Source of the DNA: Arthrobacter sp. ov407
GTDB lineage: Bacteria; Actinomycetota; Actinomycetes; Actinomycetales; Micrococcaceae
Direction: 5' to 3'
DNA: 64,000 nucleotides
Assembly (NCBI RefSeq): GCF_900102895.1
Contig: NZ_FNGD01000005.1
Location: forward strand, 237,490 to 301,489
The notes below the pieces were generated by a model. That model ran no database searches, had not been told where the DNA came from, and saw nothing but the letters and a program-made list of their open reading frames with translations. Positions 8,569 to 16,665 of the stretch are shown piece after piece. Each line of letters opens with the position of its first letter. Within the stretch, counting starts at the first letter, position 1. Position numbers and translations under genes: made by a program.

Positions 8569-8584
8569 GTCCACAATGTGGATC
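8569..8584. promoter_or_regulatory. Probable IclR operator, regulator side
   Basis: GTCCACAATGTGGATC lies 22 bp before the IclR start codon and is the inverted copy (15 of 16) of the site at 8448-8463. It would allow autoregulation. An additional half-site, GTGTGGAC, occurs at about 8546-8553. Confidence 0.65.
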
Positions 8585-8606
8585 ATTCTGAGGAATCGCG
8601 AGGAAA

Positions 8607-9380
8607 ATGATGAACTCCGTCCCCGTGCAGGGCGCCCAGGTGGTGAGCCGGGCCGCGGCCCTGCTCAGGATCGTGGGCCAGAAGCCGGAAGGCTCCCCGC
8701 TGGTGGAGCTGGTGCGCGAATCGGGACTGACGCGCCCCACGGTGCACCGGCTGCTCAGCTCTCTGGCGGCCGAGGGCCTGCTGGACCAGGATCCGGGCAC
8801 CGGCAACTGGGTGCTGGGCCCGGAGATCCTGCTGCTGGGGTCCGTGGCCTCGGCGCGTTTCCCACTGGAGGACATCGCGAGGCCGAGCCTCCGGCGCCTC
8901 GCCGAAGAGACCGGCGAGAGCGCGTTCTTCTCCATCCGCCGCGGCAACGAAACGGTGTGCCTGCTCCGCGAGGAAGGCAGCTTCCCGGTCCGTTCCTTCG
9001 TGCTGCACGAGGGCGTGCGGTTTCCGCTCGGTGTCGCCTCAGCCGGCACCGCAATCATGGCCTTCCTGCCGGCAGAAGAACAGGAAGAGCTGCTCGCAAA
9101 CTGGGCAGCGCACGCCGGCAGCTTTGCGGCCGCGCACACTGAAGCGCGTGTCAGGGAAAACCTCGAAGCGACGCGGCAGGCCGGTTATTCGGTCAACCCG
9201 GGGCTGGTCCTGGAAGGCAGCTGGGGGATGGGCGCGGCGGTCTTCGACCAGCGGGGCCGCCCCGCCTGGGCGCTGTCCCTGACCGGCATCGAGCCGCGCT
9301 TCCGGGAAGACCGGCGTCCGCAGCTGGGGCGGCTGCTCATGGATGAGGCCCACCGCATCTCGACGCTGCTGCAGGGCTAG
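8607..9380 (+). CDS. IclR-family transcriptional regulator
   Basis: A 257-residue IclR protein of typical length. The N-terminal winged helix contains LVELVRESGLTRPTVHRLLS with the recognition helix, followed by GTGNWVLGPEILLLG; the C-terminal effector domain holds GETVCLLREEG-like and FPLGVASAGTAIMAF segments. It is divergent from the CoA-transferase/thiolase operon, with two matching 16-bp operators in the 217-bp gap. It most likely controls that operon and itself in response to a small organic acid. A second ATG three bases downstream has better spacing from AGGAAA, so the true start may be 8610. Confidence 0.9.
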   Translation: MMNSVPVQGAQVVSRAAALLRIVGQKPEGSPLVELVRESGLTRPTVHRLLSSLAAEGLLDQDPGTGNWVLGPEILLLGSVASARFPLEDIARPSLRRLAEETGESAFFSIRRGNETVCLLREEGSFPVRSFVLHEGVRFPLGVASAGTAIMAFLPAEEQEELLANWAAHAGSFAAAHTEARVRENLEATRQAGYSVNPGLVLEGSWGMGAAVFDQRGRPAWALSLTGIEPRFREDRRPQLGRLLMDEAHRISTLLQG

Positions 9381-9474
9381 AGGTAGTAGTCGCGAGGCTC
9401 TTGCGCAGGCGCCGCTTGCGTCAGAAGCTGGCAGCAAAGGCCGCAATCGCGTCGAGCCGAAGGAGCGCAGCCTC

Positions 9475-10380
9475 ATGAAAAACATCAAGATCTCTTTCGA
9501 TCACTATGGCAGCCCGGACCTCGTCACTGTTGGCGATGAGGAACTGCCGGTTCCGGGGGAGAACGAGGTCCAGGTGGGAATCCGCGCCATCGCCGTCAAC
9601 CCGATGGACTGGAAAGTCGTTGCCGGCTACCTGGAGCGGCACCTTCCGCTGGACTTCCCTGCAGTTCCCGGCTGTGAGGCGGCAGGAATGGTGACCGCCG
9701 TCGGCCCCGGCGTGACCGGGTACGAGGTGGGCGACGAGGTCATCTGGAATGGCATTACCGGAGGCTACCGCGCCGTCGCCAATTTTCCGCCCAGCCAGCT
9801 GACGCCAAAGCCCGCGGGCATCGATTTTGAGCAGGCGGCGTGCGTCGCGATAGCTGGCGGCACAGCGTATTCGGCGCTGGTCCAGCTTGGCATTGGCATG
9901 GGGGACACGGTCCTCATCCACGGCGCAGCGGGCGGGGTCGGCTCGGCGGTGGTCCAGATCGCGCGGCACCTCGGCGCCCAGGTCATCGGCACCGCTTCAG
10001 AGCAGAATCATGACTATTTGCGCGGCCTCGGCGCCGAGCCTGTGGCCTATGGCGAAGGGCTCGTGGAACGCGTCCGCTCGCTGGGCACCATCACCGCCGT
10101 CGTGGACACCTTTGGCGGGGAGGAGACGACGACGGCGACGGTCCATTTGCTCGGCGGCCACGGCGCCGCGGTGACCACTATGCCTGGAAAAGAGGCCAAC
10201 GCCGCCGGAATTGCACCGGTCAGGCTGCTGGACGGACGGGTAGCGGAGGCGGCCCGGCTGTCGGCCGATGGAAAGCTCCGCTTCAGCATCCAGGAGCGGA
10301 TTCCCCTTACCGATGCGGCCCGGGCGCTGGGCATCAGCCGCGCAGGCCATGTCCGGGGCAAGCTCGTGCTGATCCCGTAA
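9475..10380 (+). CDS. NADP-dependent quinone-oxidoreductase-like protein
   Basis: A 301-residue zinc-free MDR-family oxidoreductase of the quinone oxidoreductase (QOR/zeta-crystallin) type. It shows AVNPMDWKVVAGYLER near residue 41, PAVPGCEAAGMVTAVGPG and the nucleotide motif VLIHGAAGGVGSAVVQIARH. The zinc-ligand cysteines of alcohol dehydrogenases are missing. It probably reduces quinones or alpha,beta-unsaturated carbonyls with NADPH. AAGGAG lies nine bases before the ATG at 9475, which rejects the longer frame opening at 9343. It is 94 bases downstream of the IclR gene and ends before a hairpin shared with the convergent nadE. Confidence 0.85.
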   Translation: MKNIKISFDHYGSPDLVTVGDEELPVPGENEVQVGIRAIAVNPMDWKVVAGYLERHLPLDFPAVPGCEAAGMVTAVGPGVTGYEVGDEVIWNGITGGYRAVANFPPSQLTPKPAGIDFEQAACVAIAGGTAYSALVQLGIGMGDTVLIHGAAGGVGSAVVQIARHLGAQVIGTASEQNHDYLRGLGAEPVAYGEGLVERVRSLGTITAVVDTFGGEETTTATVHLLGGHGAAVTTMPGKEANAAGIAPVRLLDGRVAEAARLSADGKLRFSIQERIPLTDAARALGISRAGHVRGKLVLIP

Positions 10381-10393
10381 AAAGTACTGTCGT

Positions 10394-10461
10394 GGGGCAC
10401 TTTGACACGGACGCGCCGACCGTTGAGGTCAAAAAGGCCCAGCCACGGTTCAAAGTGCCCC
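10394..10461. terminator. Hairpin between convergent oxidoreductase and nadE genes
   Basis: Perfect 12-bp arms GGGGCACTTTGA (10394-10405) and TCAAAGTGCCCC (10450-10461) enclose 44 bases. It lies between two convergent genes and could end transcription from both sides, although the loop is long. Confidence 0.45.
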
Positions 10462-10501
10462 GTTTCGGCCTGCAGCCCGGCCCCGGGATCCTCGGCTCAG
10501 G

Positions 10502-11323
10502 CTATTTCCACCACGTATCGAAAATCGTCACCGGGACCGTGCGCTTGTGCCGGGTCCGCAGGTACATCGACTCGATCCGCTCGGCCGCGGCATCCGGGAC
10601 GTCGCGGCCCTCGAGGTAGTCATCGATCACGTCGTAGCCCAGGCCGAGCTCGTCCTCGTCGGTGCGGCCGGGCTTGCCGTCCAGGAGATCCGCCGTCGGG
10701 ATCTTTTCCCAGATCCGGGCCGGGGCGCCGAGTTCGGCCAGCAGCGCGCGGTTCTGGCGCTTGTTGAGGCCGAACAGCGGCAGGATGTCCGCGCCGCCGT
10801 CGCCGAACTTGGTGAAGAAGCCGGTGACGGATTCGGCACCGTGGTCCGTGCCGATCACCAAGTAGTTGTGCTCGCCGGCCAGAGCATATTGGGCGATCAT
10901 CCGGGTCCGGGCCTTGGTGTTGCCCTTATGGAAATCGGAGATCTCCGTGCCGACCGTCTTCTCGAACTCGTCCTCGAAGCCGTCCACCGCCGCTGAGATA
11001 TTGAACGTCCACTCGGTCTTTGCACGCACGAAGTCCAGCGCCGCCTGGGCGTCGTCCTCGTCATGCTGGACGCCGTAGGGGAGCCGGACGGCCACGAAGT
11101 TTGCCTCGGTGCCCTCGGCCTCGAGCTCCTCGACCGCCAGTTGGGCCAGCCGCCCGGCCAGGGACGAGTCCAGGCCGCCCGAGATGCCCAGCACGAAGCC
11201 CTTGGTGTGGGTGGCCGTCAGGTACTCCTTGAGGAACGTCACGCGTTTGCGCACCTCCCCCGCGGGGTCGATCCGGGGCTGCACGCCCATTTCCTCGATG
11301 ATCTTCGCCTGGAGTTCACGCAT
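10502..11323 (-). CDS. nadE: Ammonia-dependent NAD+ synthetase
   Basis: A 273-residue NAD synthetase, the length of the single-domain, ammonia-using E. coli/Bacillus type without a glutaminase domain. The ATP-pyrophosphatase P-loop is [20 protein letters not shown] near residue 43. [19 protein letters not shown] and [20 protein letters not shown] match the nicotinic acid adenine dinucleotide site. It converts that precursor to NAD+ in the last step of NAD synthesis. The promoter reads TTGAGC-18-TAGGCT and the -10 box ends seven bases before the ATG, so the mRNA is probably leaderless. It stands alone. Confidence 0.95.
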   Translation of the reverse strand: MRELQAKIIEEMGVQPRIDPAGEVRKRVTFLKEYLTATHTKGFVLGISGGLDSSLAGRLAQLAVEELEAEGTEANFVAVRLPYGVQHDEDDAQAALDFVRAKTEWTFNISAAVDGFEDEFEKTVGTEISDFHKGNTKARTRMIAQYALAGEHNYLVIGTDHGAESVTGFFTKFGDGGADILPLFGLNKRQNRALLAELGAPARIWEKIPTADLLDGKPGRTDEDELGLGYDVIDDYLEGRDVPDAAAERIESMYLRTRHKRTVPVTIFDTWWK

Positions 11324-11330
11324 GCCTCAC

Positions 11331-11360
11331 AGCCTAGCCAGCGCTGTCAACAACGCTCAA
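11331..11360 (-). promoter_or_regulatory. nadE promoter, leaderless
   Basis: On the minus strand TTGAGC (11360-11355), an 18-bp spacer and TAGGCT (11336-11331) form a good sigma-70-type promoter. The -10 box ends seven bases before the ATG at 11323, so transcription should begin at or next to the start codon. Confidence 0.65.
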
Positions 11361-11425
11361 CTGCTGCAGCCGGGCTGGTCCGAAACGCGCGCGAATACCC
11401 CCTCCCGCGGCGCCGCGCGCAGGCG

Positions 11426-11431
11426 TAGCGT
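11426..11431 (+). promoter_or_regulatory. -10 box TAGCGT of the flavin monooxygenase gene
   Basis: TAGCGT ends six bases before the ATG at 11438, and no ribosome-binding sequence lies between them. This fits the leaderless pattern seen at other genes in the window. Confidence 0.45.
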
Positions 11432-11437
11432 GGGGCC

Positions 11438-12679
11438 ATGGAGAAGACCGGATGCGCGGTGGTGGGCGGTGGACCTGCGGGGATGATGCTGGGCTTGCTC
11501 CTGGCACGGGCCGGGGTGCGGGTGACGGTGTTGGAGAAGCACGCGGACTTCCTGCGCGACTTCCGCGGCGACACAGTGCACCCGTCCACCATCCGGCTCA
11601 TTGACGAACTCGGACTCGGCCAGGAATTCCGAAGGCTGCCGCAGAGCCGCCTGAAGAATGTCGTTTTCCCGGTCCCGGGCGGGCCGCCGGTGACTATGGG
11701 CGACTTTGACGCCCTGCCGCCGCCGTACAACTACATCGCCATGATGCCGCAATGGGATTTCCTGAGCTTCCTCGCCGACGCCGCAGCACAGGAACCGGGA
11801 TTCACGCTGCTCATGAGCCACACCGCCACCAGTTTGGTCCGCAACGGGGGCCGCGTCCGTGGAGTCCGCTTCCGGACCCCCGACGGCACGCAGGACGAAC
11901 TCCTGGCGGACCTGGTGGTTGCCACCGACGGCCGCCATTCCGCGCTGCGCGCCGCGGCCGGGCTGGCGCCAAAGGAGTTCCCGGTGCCCTTCGACACCTG
12001 GTGGTTCCGGCTGCCCCGTTATCCGTCCGAAACGGGTGAGGTGGCCGGGCTCGTGCCGGCGTTCGGCCCCGGCGAGGCGCTTATTGCCCTGTTCCGCAAC
12101 GACTACTACCAAATGGGCTACCTCGCCGCCAAGGGCGCCGGCGCCCGGATCCGTGCGGAAGGCGTGGAGGGCTTCCGACGGCGGGTCGCGGCGCTCCGCC
12201 CGGACCTTGCGGACCGCGTTGACGCCATCGCGTCCCTCGATGACCTCCATTGGCTGGACGTGCGCCTGAACAGGCTGCGCTCGTGGCATATCAACGGGCT
12301 GCTGTGCATCGGGGACGCCGCGCATGCGATGTCCCCGGCCGGCGGCGTGGGAATCAACCTCGCCATCCAGGACGCGGCGGCCGCCGCCGAGTACCTGGCC
12401 CCCGCCCTGCTCCGGGGCCGTGTGACCACGGCAGACCTGGAGAAAGTAGAACGACGGCGGCGGCTGCCCACCGTCATTGTGCAGACCGTCCAACGGATCA
12501 TGCAACGCGCGATCTTCGTCCCGATCATGACCGGGAAGCGGACAAAGTTTCCGGCCGCGGCACTCTTCTTCGCCCGGCACGTTCCGGCGTTCCGCACCAT
12601 CATTCCCCGCTTCATTGCCTTTGGTCCGCGCCCCGAGCACGCCCCGGCCTTCGCACGGCGCGCCCCGCAACACAGCTAG
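11438..12679 (+). CDS. FAD-dependent aromatic-ring monooxygenase-like protein
   Basis: A 413-residue class A flavoprotein of the PHBH fold. It has the N-terminal dinucleotide motif CAVVGGGPAGMMLGLLLARA, the DG motif in LVVATDGRHSALRAAAGL and the FAD ribityl-binding motif CIGDAAHAMSPAGGVGINLA. These enzymes hydroxylate phenolic or polyketide substrates with NAD(P)H and oxygen; the closest naming seen for this type is FAD-dependent oxidoreductase. The C-terminal 60 residues (RKFPAAALFFARHVPAF-like) are basic and hydrophobic and give no clue. A gene for a RibD/DHFR-fold protein follows after 19 bases, suggesting an operon. Substrate unknown. Confidence 0.85.
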   Translation: MEKTGCAVVGGGPAGMMLGLLLARAGVRVTVLEKHADFLRDFRGDTVHPSTIRLIDELGLGQEFRRLPQSRLKNVVFPVPGGPPVTMGDFDALPPPYNYIAMMPQWDFLSFLADAAAQEPGFTLLMSHTATSLVRNGGRVRGVRFRTPDGTQDELLADLVVATDGRHSALRAAAGLAPKEFPVPFDTWWFRLPRYPSETGEVAGLVPAFGPGEALIALFRNDYYQMGYLAAKGAGARIRAEGVEGFRRRVAALRPDLADRVDAIASLDDLHWLDVRLNRLRSWHINGLLCIGDAAHAMSPAGGVGINLAIQDAAAAAEYLAPALLRGRVTTADLEKVERRRRLPTVIVQTVQRIMQRAIFVPIMTGKRTKFPAAALFFARHVPAFRTIIPRFIAFGPRPEHAPAFARRAPQHS

Positions 12680-12698
12680 CAGAACCGAGGAACCGATC

Positions 12699-13277
12699 AT
12701 GGGCCAACTGGTAGTCCAGGAATTCGTCACGGCCGACGGGTTCGCGACCAACACCAACAATGAGTTCACGGCCTACGAACTGATCGAAGGCGGCACCGCC
12801 GAGCTCGACCAGAGCCAGCTCGCGTGGCTCGAGACAGTCGAGGCGATGGTCCTCGGGGCAACCACCTACCGGATGTTCGTTGAATTCTGGCCGACTCCCG
12901 CATCCGAGGGAGAGATCATTGCGCCGGCGATCAACGCACTGCGCTGCTACGTGTTTTCCCGGCAGCTCCAGAACGCGCCGTGGGGCGCATTCCCCGCGGC
13001 GACCATTGAATCGGGCGATGCGGTCGTGGCGATCCGCCGCATCAAAAGCGAGGTCGCCGGCACGATTGTGCTCTGGGGCAGCCTGACCCTGAGCGAGGCG
13101 TTCTTCGCGGCCGGCGAAGTGGACGCCGTGCGCCTCGTTGTCATACCGATTGCGACCGGCGCGGGGCGTGGCGTGTTTCCGGCCGGCCAGGACCCGACCC
13201 TGTTGAGGCTGCTGAGCGCGAAGACGTACGACGCCGGGCTGGTCGAGCTCGAATACGCCCTAAGTGCGGGCCGGTAG
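12699..13277 (+). CDS. Dihydrofolate reductase-fold (RibD C-terminal) protein
   Basis: A 192-residue protein of the RibD C-terminal/DHFR-like family. LVVQEFVTADGFATNTNNEF resembles the first strand and loop, VLGATTYRMFVEFW the nucleotide-contacting GRxTY-type turn, and GTIVLWGSLTLSEAFFAAGE the later GGxxL-type helix. Members are NADPH-dependent reductases of uncertain substrate and are not folate enzymes in most cases. The ATG at 12699 is preferred because the longer frame runs into the upstream coding region. CGAGGA precedes it by a few bases. It probably forms an operon with the flavin monooxygenase. Confidence 0.8.
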   Translation: MGQLVVQEFVTADGFATNTNNEFTAYELIEGGTAELDQSQLAWLETVEAMVLGATTYRMFVEFWPTPASEGEIIAPAINALRCYVFSRQLQNAPWGAFPAATIESGDAVVAIRRIKSEVAGTIVLWGSLTLSEAFFAAGEVDAVRLVVIPIATGAGRGVFPAGQDPTLLRLLSAKTYDAGLVELEYALSAGR

Positions 13278-13366
13278 GTCTCGCGCGAAGGAGATAGAGG
13301 CCACCGCTGACATCTGGCCCGCCGACATACAGGACTCCGGCTGGGAATCCGCGGCGGACCAGCCAC

Positions 13367-13372
13367 TAAACT
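13367..13372 (+). promoter_or_regulatory. pyrE -10 box TAAACT, leaderless
   Basis: TAAACT ends seven bases before the ATG at 13380. The bases between (GGGACCC) hold no usable Shine-Dalgarno site with room before the start, so transcription probably begins at the start codon. Confidence 0.55.
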
Positions 13373-13379
13373 GGGACCC

Positions 13380-13964
13380 ATGACTGCCACCCGTGACTTC
13401 GCAGCCGACGCTGCCGCTGCCCGTGCCCGACTCCTGGAACTGATCAAGGAACTGGCCGTCGTCCGCGGCAAGGTCACCCTCTCCAGCGGCGCGGAAGCCG
13501 ACTACTACATCGACCTGCGCCGCATCACCCTGCACCACGAGGCGTCCAAGCTGGTGGGAACGGTCATGCTCTCCCTGATGGAGGACGCCGGGATCGATTT
13601 CGAGTGCGCCGGCGGGCTCACCATGGGGGCAGACCCGGTGGGCACCGCCGTCATGCATGCCGCCGTCGACGCCGGCCGCCCGGTGGACGCGTTCGTCGTC
13701 CGCAAGGCGCAGAAGTCCTACGGTATGGGCCGCCAGGTGGAAGGCCCCTCGGTCGAGGGCCGCAAGGTCCTGGTCCTGGAGGACACCTCAACCACCGGCG
13801 GGTCCGCGCTGACCGCCGTCGAAGGCGTCCGCAAGGCCGGCGGCAACGTGGTGGCCGTCGCCGTGATCGTGGACCGCGACACCGGAGCCAAGGAAAAGAT
13901 CGAGGCCGAAGCCGGCGTTCCGTACCTCTTCGCCTTCGGCAAGGACGAACTGGGCCTCAGCTAG
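13380..13964 (+). CDS. pyrE: Orotate phosphoribosyltransferase
   Basis: A 194-residue phosphoribosyltransferase. The PRPP loop reads KVLVLEDTSTTGGSALTAVE, and the orotate-side segment FVVRKAQKSYGMGRQVEGP has the Lys/Arg residues of OPRTase. GGLTMGADPVGTAVMHAA contacts substrate. It makes orotidine 5'-phosphate in de novo UMP synthesis in the cytoplasm. The start is probably leaderless. A hairpin at 13990-14034 follows. Its place near the trmH-like, fbaA and purA genes is the usual order in Arthrobacter relatives (from general knowledge). Confidence 0.95.
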   Translation: MTATRDFAADAAAARARLLELIKELAVVRGKVTLSSGAEADYYIDLRRITLHHEASKLVGTVMLSLMEDAGIDFECAGGLTMGADPVGTAVMHAAVDAGRPVDAFVVRKAQKSYGMGRQVEGPSVEGRKVLVLEDTSTTGGSALTAVEGVRKAGGNVVAVAVIVDRDTGAKEKIEAEAGVPYLFAFGKDELGLS

Positions 13965-13989
13965 GAGTTCCCCTCTGACCTGCGCCGGT

Positions 13990-14034
13990 GGACGGGGTAT
14001 GGGCCGTGACCTATCATTTGTCCCATACCCGTCC
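13990..14034 (+). terminator. Hairpin after pyrE
   Basis: Arms at 13990-14003 and 14022-14034 (GACGGGGTATGGG / CCCATACCCGTCC) pair with one bulged G and are followed by TTATT. The loop contains TATCAT, which could serve as the -10 box for the GAF-ANTAR gene whose ATG is at 14062. Confidence 0.55.
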
Positions 14035-14061
14035 CTTATTTCCATCTGGAGAACACGCGCC

Positions 14062-14871
14062 ATGCTCCCGTCCGAACAGTCCCTGAACAGCGGGGTGAAT
14101 CCTGGTCCGGAAGTCCAGGGCGCCGACATCTCGGTGGGCACGGTCGACCAGATCCAGAACCTGATCCTGGACAGCGCGGACTTCGAAGCGTTCCTGAACG
14201 AACTCGCGCGATTTTCCGCGCACCAGGTGGCGGGCTCCGGCGACGACGCGCTGTGCGGAATTACCTTGCTCCGGGACCGCAAGGCCGCCACGATCGGGTG
14301 GAGCAGTGACTCCGCCCGCGAAGTGGACGAGATCCAGTACTCGCTGTCCCAGGGCCCCTGCCTGACCGCTGCCAAGGAGGAACGGGAAGTCTACGTCCCG
14401 GACCTCTTCGACGAGGACCGCTGGGGCCCTGATTACGCCTCCGCCGTCGCCTCGCACGGCCTGCGCTCGGTGTTGTCGGTGCCTTTCCACCTCCAGGGCG
14501 AAGCCCAGGCGGCACTGAACCTCTACTCCGATGTCCCGCACAAGTTCGACGGCGACGTCGCGGTCCGGGCCCGCGGCTACACCCGCGAAATCTCCCAGGC
14601 GCTGCGGCTGGCAGTCCGGTTCTCGCTGCACACTGACAGTGCCACGAACCTGCGCGCCACGCTTGAATCCCGGACCGTGATCGACATGGCCATCGGGATC
14701 GTCATGGCGCAGAACCGTTGCGACCAGGAAACCGCGGTCCGGATCCTCACCGACGCCTCCAGCAACGGCAACGTCAAGCTGCGCGACATCGCCAAATCCC
14801 TGGTGCATTCTGTCGGCGGAACGGCAACCCGGACGCATTACGAGGAGCCGGAAAGGCAACAGGCAGGCTAA
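14062..14871 (+). CDS. GAF and ANTAR domain regulator
   Basis: A 269-residue protein with a GAF domain (roughly residues 55-190, including YVPDLFDEDRWGPDYASAVA and GLRSVLSVPFHLQGEAQAAL) and a C-terminal ANTAR domain (roughly residues 195-255: LESRTVIDMAIGIVMAQNRC). ANTAR domains bind two-hexaloop RNA hairpins and act as antiterminators; GAF domains sense small ligands or signals. ATG 14062 is preferred over the upstream frame since GGAG precedes it and the upstream residues overlap the terminator. The gene is followed by a STAS-like protein gene, so both may act in one signalling unit. No RNA target was recognised in the window. Confidence 0.85.
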   Translation: MLPSEQSLNSGVNPGPEVQGADISVGTVDQIQNLILDSADFEAFLNELARFSAHQVAGSGDDALCGITLLRDRKAATIGWSSDSAREVDEIQYSLSQGPCLTAAKEEREVYVPDLFDEDRWGPDYASAVASHGLRSVLSVPFHLQGEAQAALNLYSDVPHKFDGDVAVRARGYTREISQALRLAVRFSLHTDSATNLRATLESRTVIDMAIGIVMAQNRCDQETAVRILTDASSNGNVKLRDIAKSLVHSVGGTATRTHYEEPERQQAG

Positions 14872-14965
14872 ACCGGCAGCCGCCTATGACTTGTGTGCAA
14901 CCACAAGCGCGGATACGCTGAATGAGGTTGAGCCGTCGGCCATAGATGCCTTCTTTGGAGTACCT

Positions 14966-15511
14966 ATGGACCAAACACTGCAAGCCCACGTCAAACTCGA
15001 TGTCGTTTCCGACGTCGTCCGGATTACTGTCCGGGGGAGCCTCACGCAAGCCTCCCGCCCCTCCCTGGTGCAGATTATCCAGCGCGTTCGCCGCATGGGA
15101 ATCATCTCGCACATCCGCGTCGACCTCGGCCTGGCCGCATTCGTGGAATCATCGGCGCTGGCCGGCCTGCGCCACGACCTCAACGCGATCGACGGCGTCA
15201 GCGCCGGCTCGGAGACCGCCGGCATGCCAGCCCCCGGCGGCGTCTCCCTGGAACTGACCCCGCACCGCGACGATTCCGCCGCAATGCCCACACTGGACAT
15301 GGTCGGGGAATTCGTGGCCTCCGTCGATCCCTCGGGCACCCGTCAGCTGACCCGGTTCTCCGACGACGAACTCTTCGCCGCGTCCGACTCGGTGTTCGGC
15401 CTGCTCGACGACCCCACTGACATGGCCCGCTCGGAACTGCTGGCGACCTATGACGAGATCGGCATGGAGATCAGCCGTCGCGAAGACGGCCGCGAGCCCG
15501 AGCCTGTCTAG
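14966..15511 (+). CDS. STAS-like protein of unknown function
   Basis: About 181 residues. The N-terminal half (VKLDVVSDVVRITVRGSLTQ, then HIRVDLGLAAFVESSALAGL) resembles an anti-anti-sigma STAS domain, with Ser residues at the SSALAGL turn where STAS proteins are phosphorylated. The C-terminal half (TRFSDDELFAASDSVFGLLD, LLATYDEIGMEISRRE) has no recognised domain. ATG 14966 is chosen because GGAG lies five bases upstream; a TTG at 14891 would add 25 residues. It follows the GAF-ANTAR gene by 94 bases. Membership in a partner-switching pathway is inference from fold and place. Confidence 0.6.
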   Translation: MDQTLQAHVKLDVVSDVVRITVRGSLTQASRPSLVQIIQRVRRMGIISHIRVDLGLAAFVESSALAGLRHDLNAIDGVSAGSETAGMPAPGGVSLELTPHRDDSAAMPTLDMVGEFVASVDPSGTRQLTRFSDDELFAASDSVFGLLDDPTDMARSELLATYDEIGMEISRREDGREPEPV

Positions 15512-15615
15512 CCGGCCAGCGGCGCCAGCGGCGCCAACGGCGCTCCAGACTGGCCTTCTCTTTTCCGGATGGGTCCGGTTTCTCATCCCCGCCGGACCGT
15601 GGATACGGTAGTGAT

Positions 15616-16656
15616 GTGCCGGCCGAGATGGAACCGAACCATCCGCGAGGCCCCGGAGCTGCCGAGGCCCGCATGCTCCGCCGCGCCGTCGAGCTTAAAC
15701 GGGTTTCCCGGCGCACGTTCCTGATCGGCGCCGGGTCCGCGTCGGTGCTGGCCGCGGACATGCTGTTCACGCAGCGCGTGCAGGCCGAGCGGCGCGTCAC
15801 CCGGATCCTCGAAGTGCCCGATGACGTCGCCGAACGGTATTTTCCCCACGCCAGCTGGATCTTCTTCCCCGGCTACAAGACAAGCTGGGAAGAAGCACTG
15901 TGGATCCTGAACGCCCTGCGCGGATCCCTGAACAAGAGGGGCCAGCTCGCCGCCGTCGGCTATTCCAACGAGGGGCTGGACATCGACGAGGTGGTCATTG
16001 CCGTGATCGAGCACGTCCGCGCCCACAATCTCACCACCCTCTACTTCTACGGCCACAGTTTCGGCGGCATGGTGGCAACCCAGGTGGCCGCCCGGCTGCG
16101 CGAGCTGCACGGCGTCGAAGTGGCATTCATCCTCCTCGACTCCAGCCCCGCGAGCCGGCACGACGTGCTGGACCAGAGCTGGTTTGAGGGCGTGGTGCTG
16201 CTCTACGAAAGCGGGTTCCGCTTCCCCTCAGTGCTGCGCGGCGGCTACGAGCTCGGCGAGAGGATGCTGCACAAGAATGAGCGCAGTTGGGGCCAGATCG
16301 TGGACCAGACCCTGGAACAGCTCTCGCCGATCGCGCCGTCCAGTGTGCTGATCCAGTCCGAATCCGCCTACATCTACCACTTTGAGGTCAGCCGTTTCGT
16401 CGGGAAGATCGGCGAAACAAAGATGGCGTTCATCGGCAACCCCCGGGACAAGTCCGTGGACTACGAGACCGCCCGGGATACGTGGTCACTGACCTTCAAG
16501 GCCAACATGGCCTCGGATGACCTGCGCACGGACGGGGCGAGGCCGGAGCACGCGAGCCCGGGCTGGAGCCCGTTCGTCTACCGGCCCATCATCGACAAGC
16601 TCCAGGACGACCTCTTCCCGCTGCCGGGCGGCGGCGGGAAGATGACCGCGTTCTGA
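15616..16656 (+). CDS. Secreted or membrane-anchored alpha/beta hydrolase with Tat signal
   Basis: A 346-residue protein with a twin-arginine signal: KRVSRRTFLIGAGSASVLAA near residues 30-50. The mature part has an alpha/beta-hydrolase nucleophile elbow, LYFYGHSFGGMVATQ, near residue 150, with the predicted catalytic Ser in GHSFGG. Later DSSPASRHDV and a C-terminal region rich in aromatic residues follow, but the acid and His of the triad are not certain. It would act outside the membrane on an ester or lipid-like substrate. The start is GTG 15616; ATG 15628 is also possible. It ends nine bases from the convergent HAD gene. Confidence 0.65.
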   Translation: MPAEMEPNHPRGPGAAEARMLRRAVELKRVSRRTFLIGAGSASVLAADMLFTQRVQAERRVTRILEVPDDVAERYFPHASWIFFPGYKTSWEEALWILNALRGSLNKRGQLAAVGYSNEGLDIDEVVIAVIEHVRAHNLTTLYFYGHSFGGMVATQVAARLRELHGVEVAFILLDSSPASRHDVLDQSWFEGVVLLYESGFRFPSVLRGGYELGERMLHKNERSWGQIVDQTLEQLSPIAPSSVLIQSESAYIYHFEVSRFVGKIGETKMAFIGNPRDKSVDYETARDTWSLTFKANMASDDLRTDGARPEHASPGWSPFVYRPIIDKLQDDLFPLPGGGGKMTAF

Positions 16657-16665
16657 GCGTTGTCC

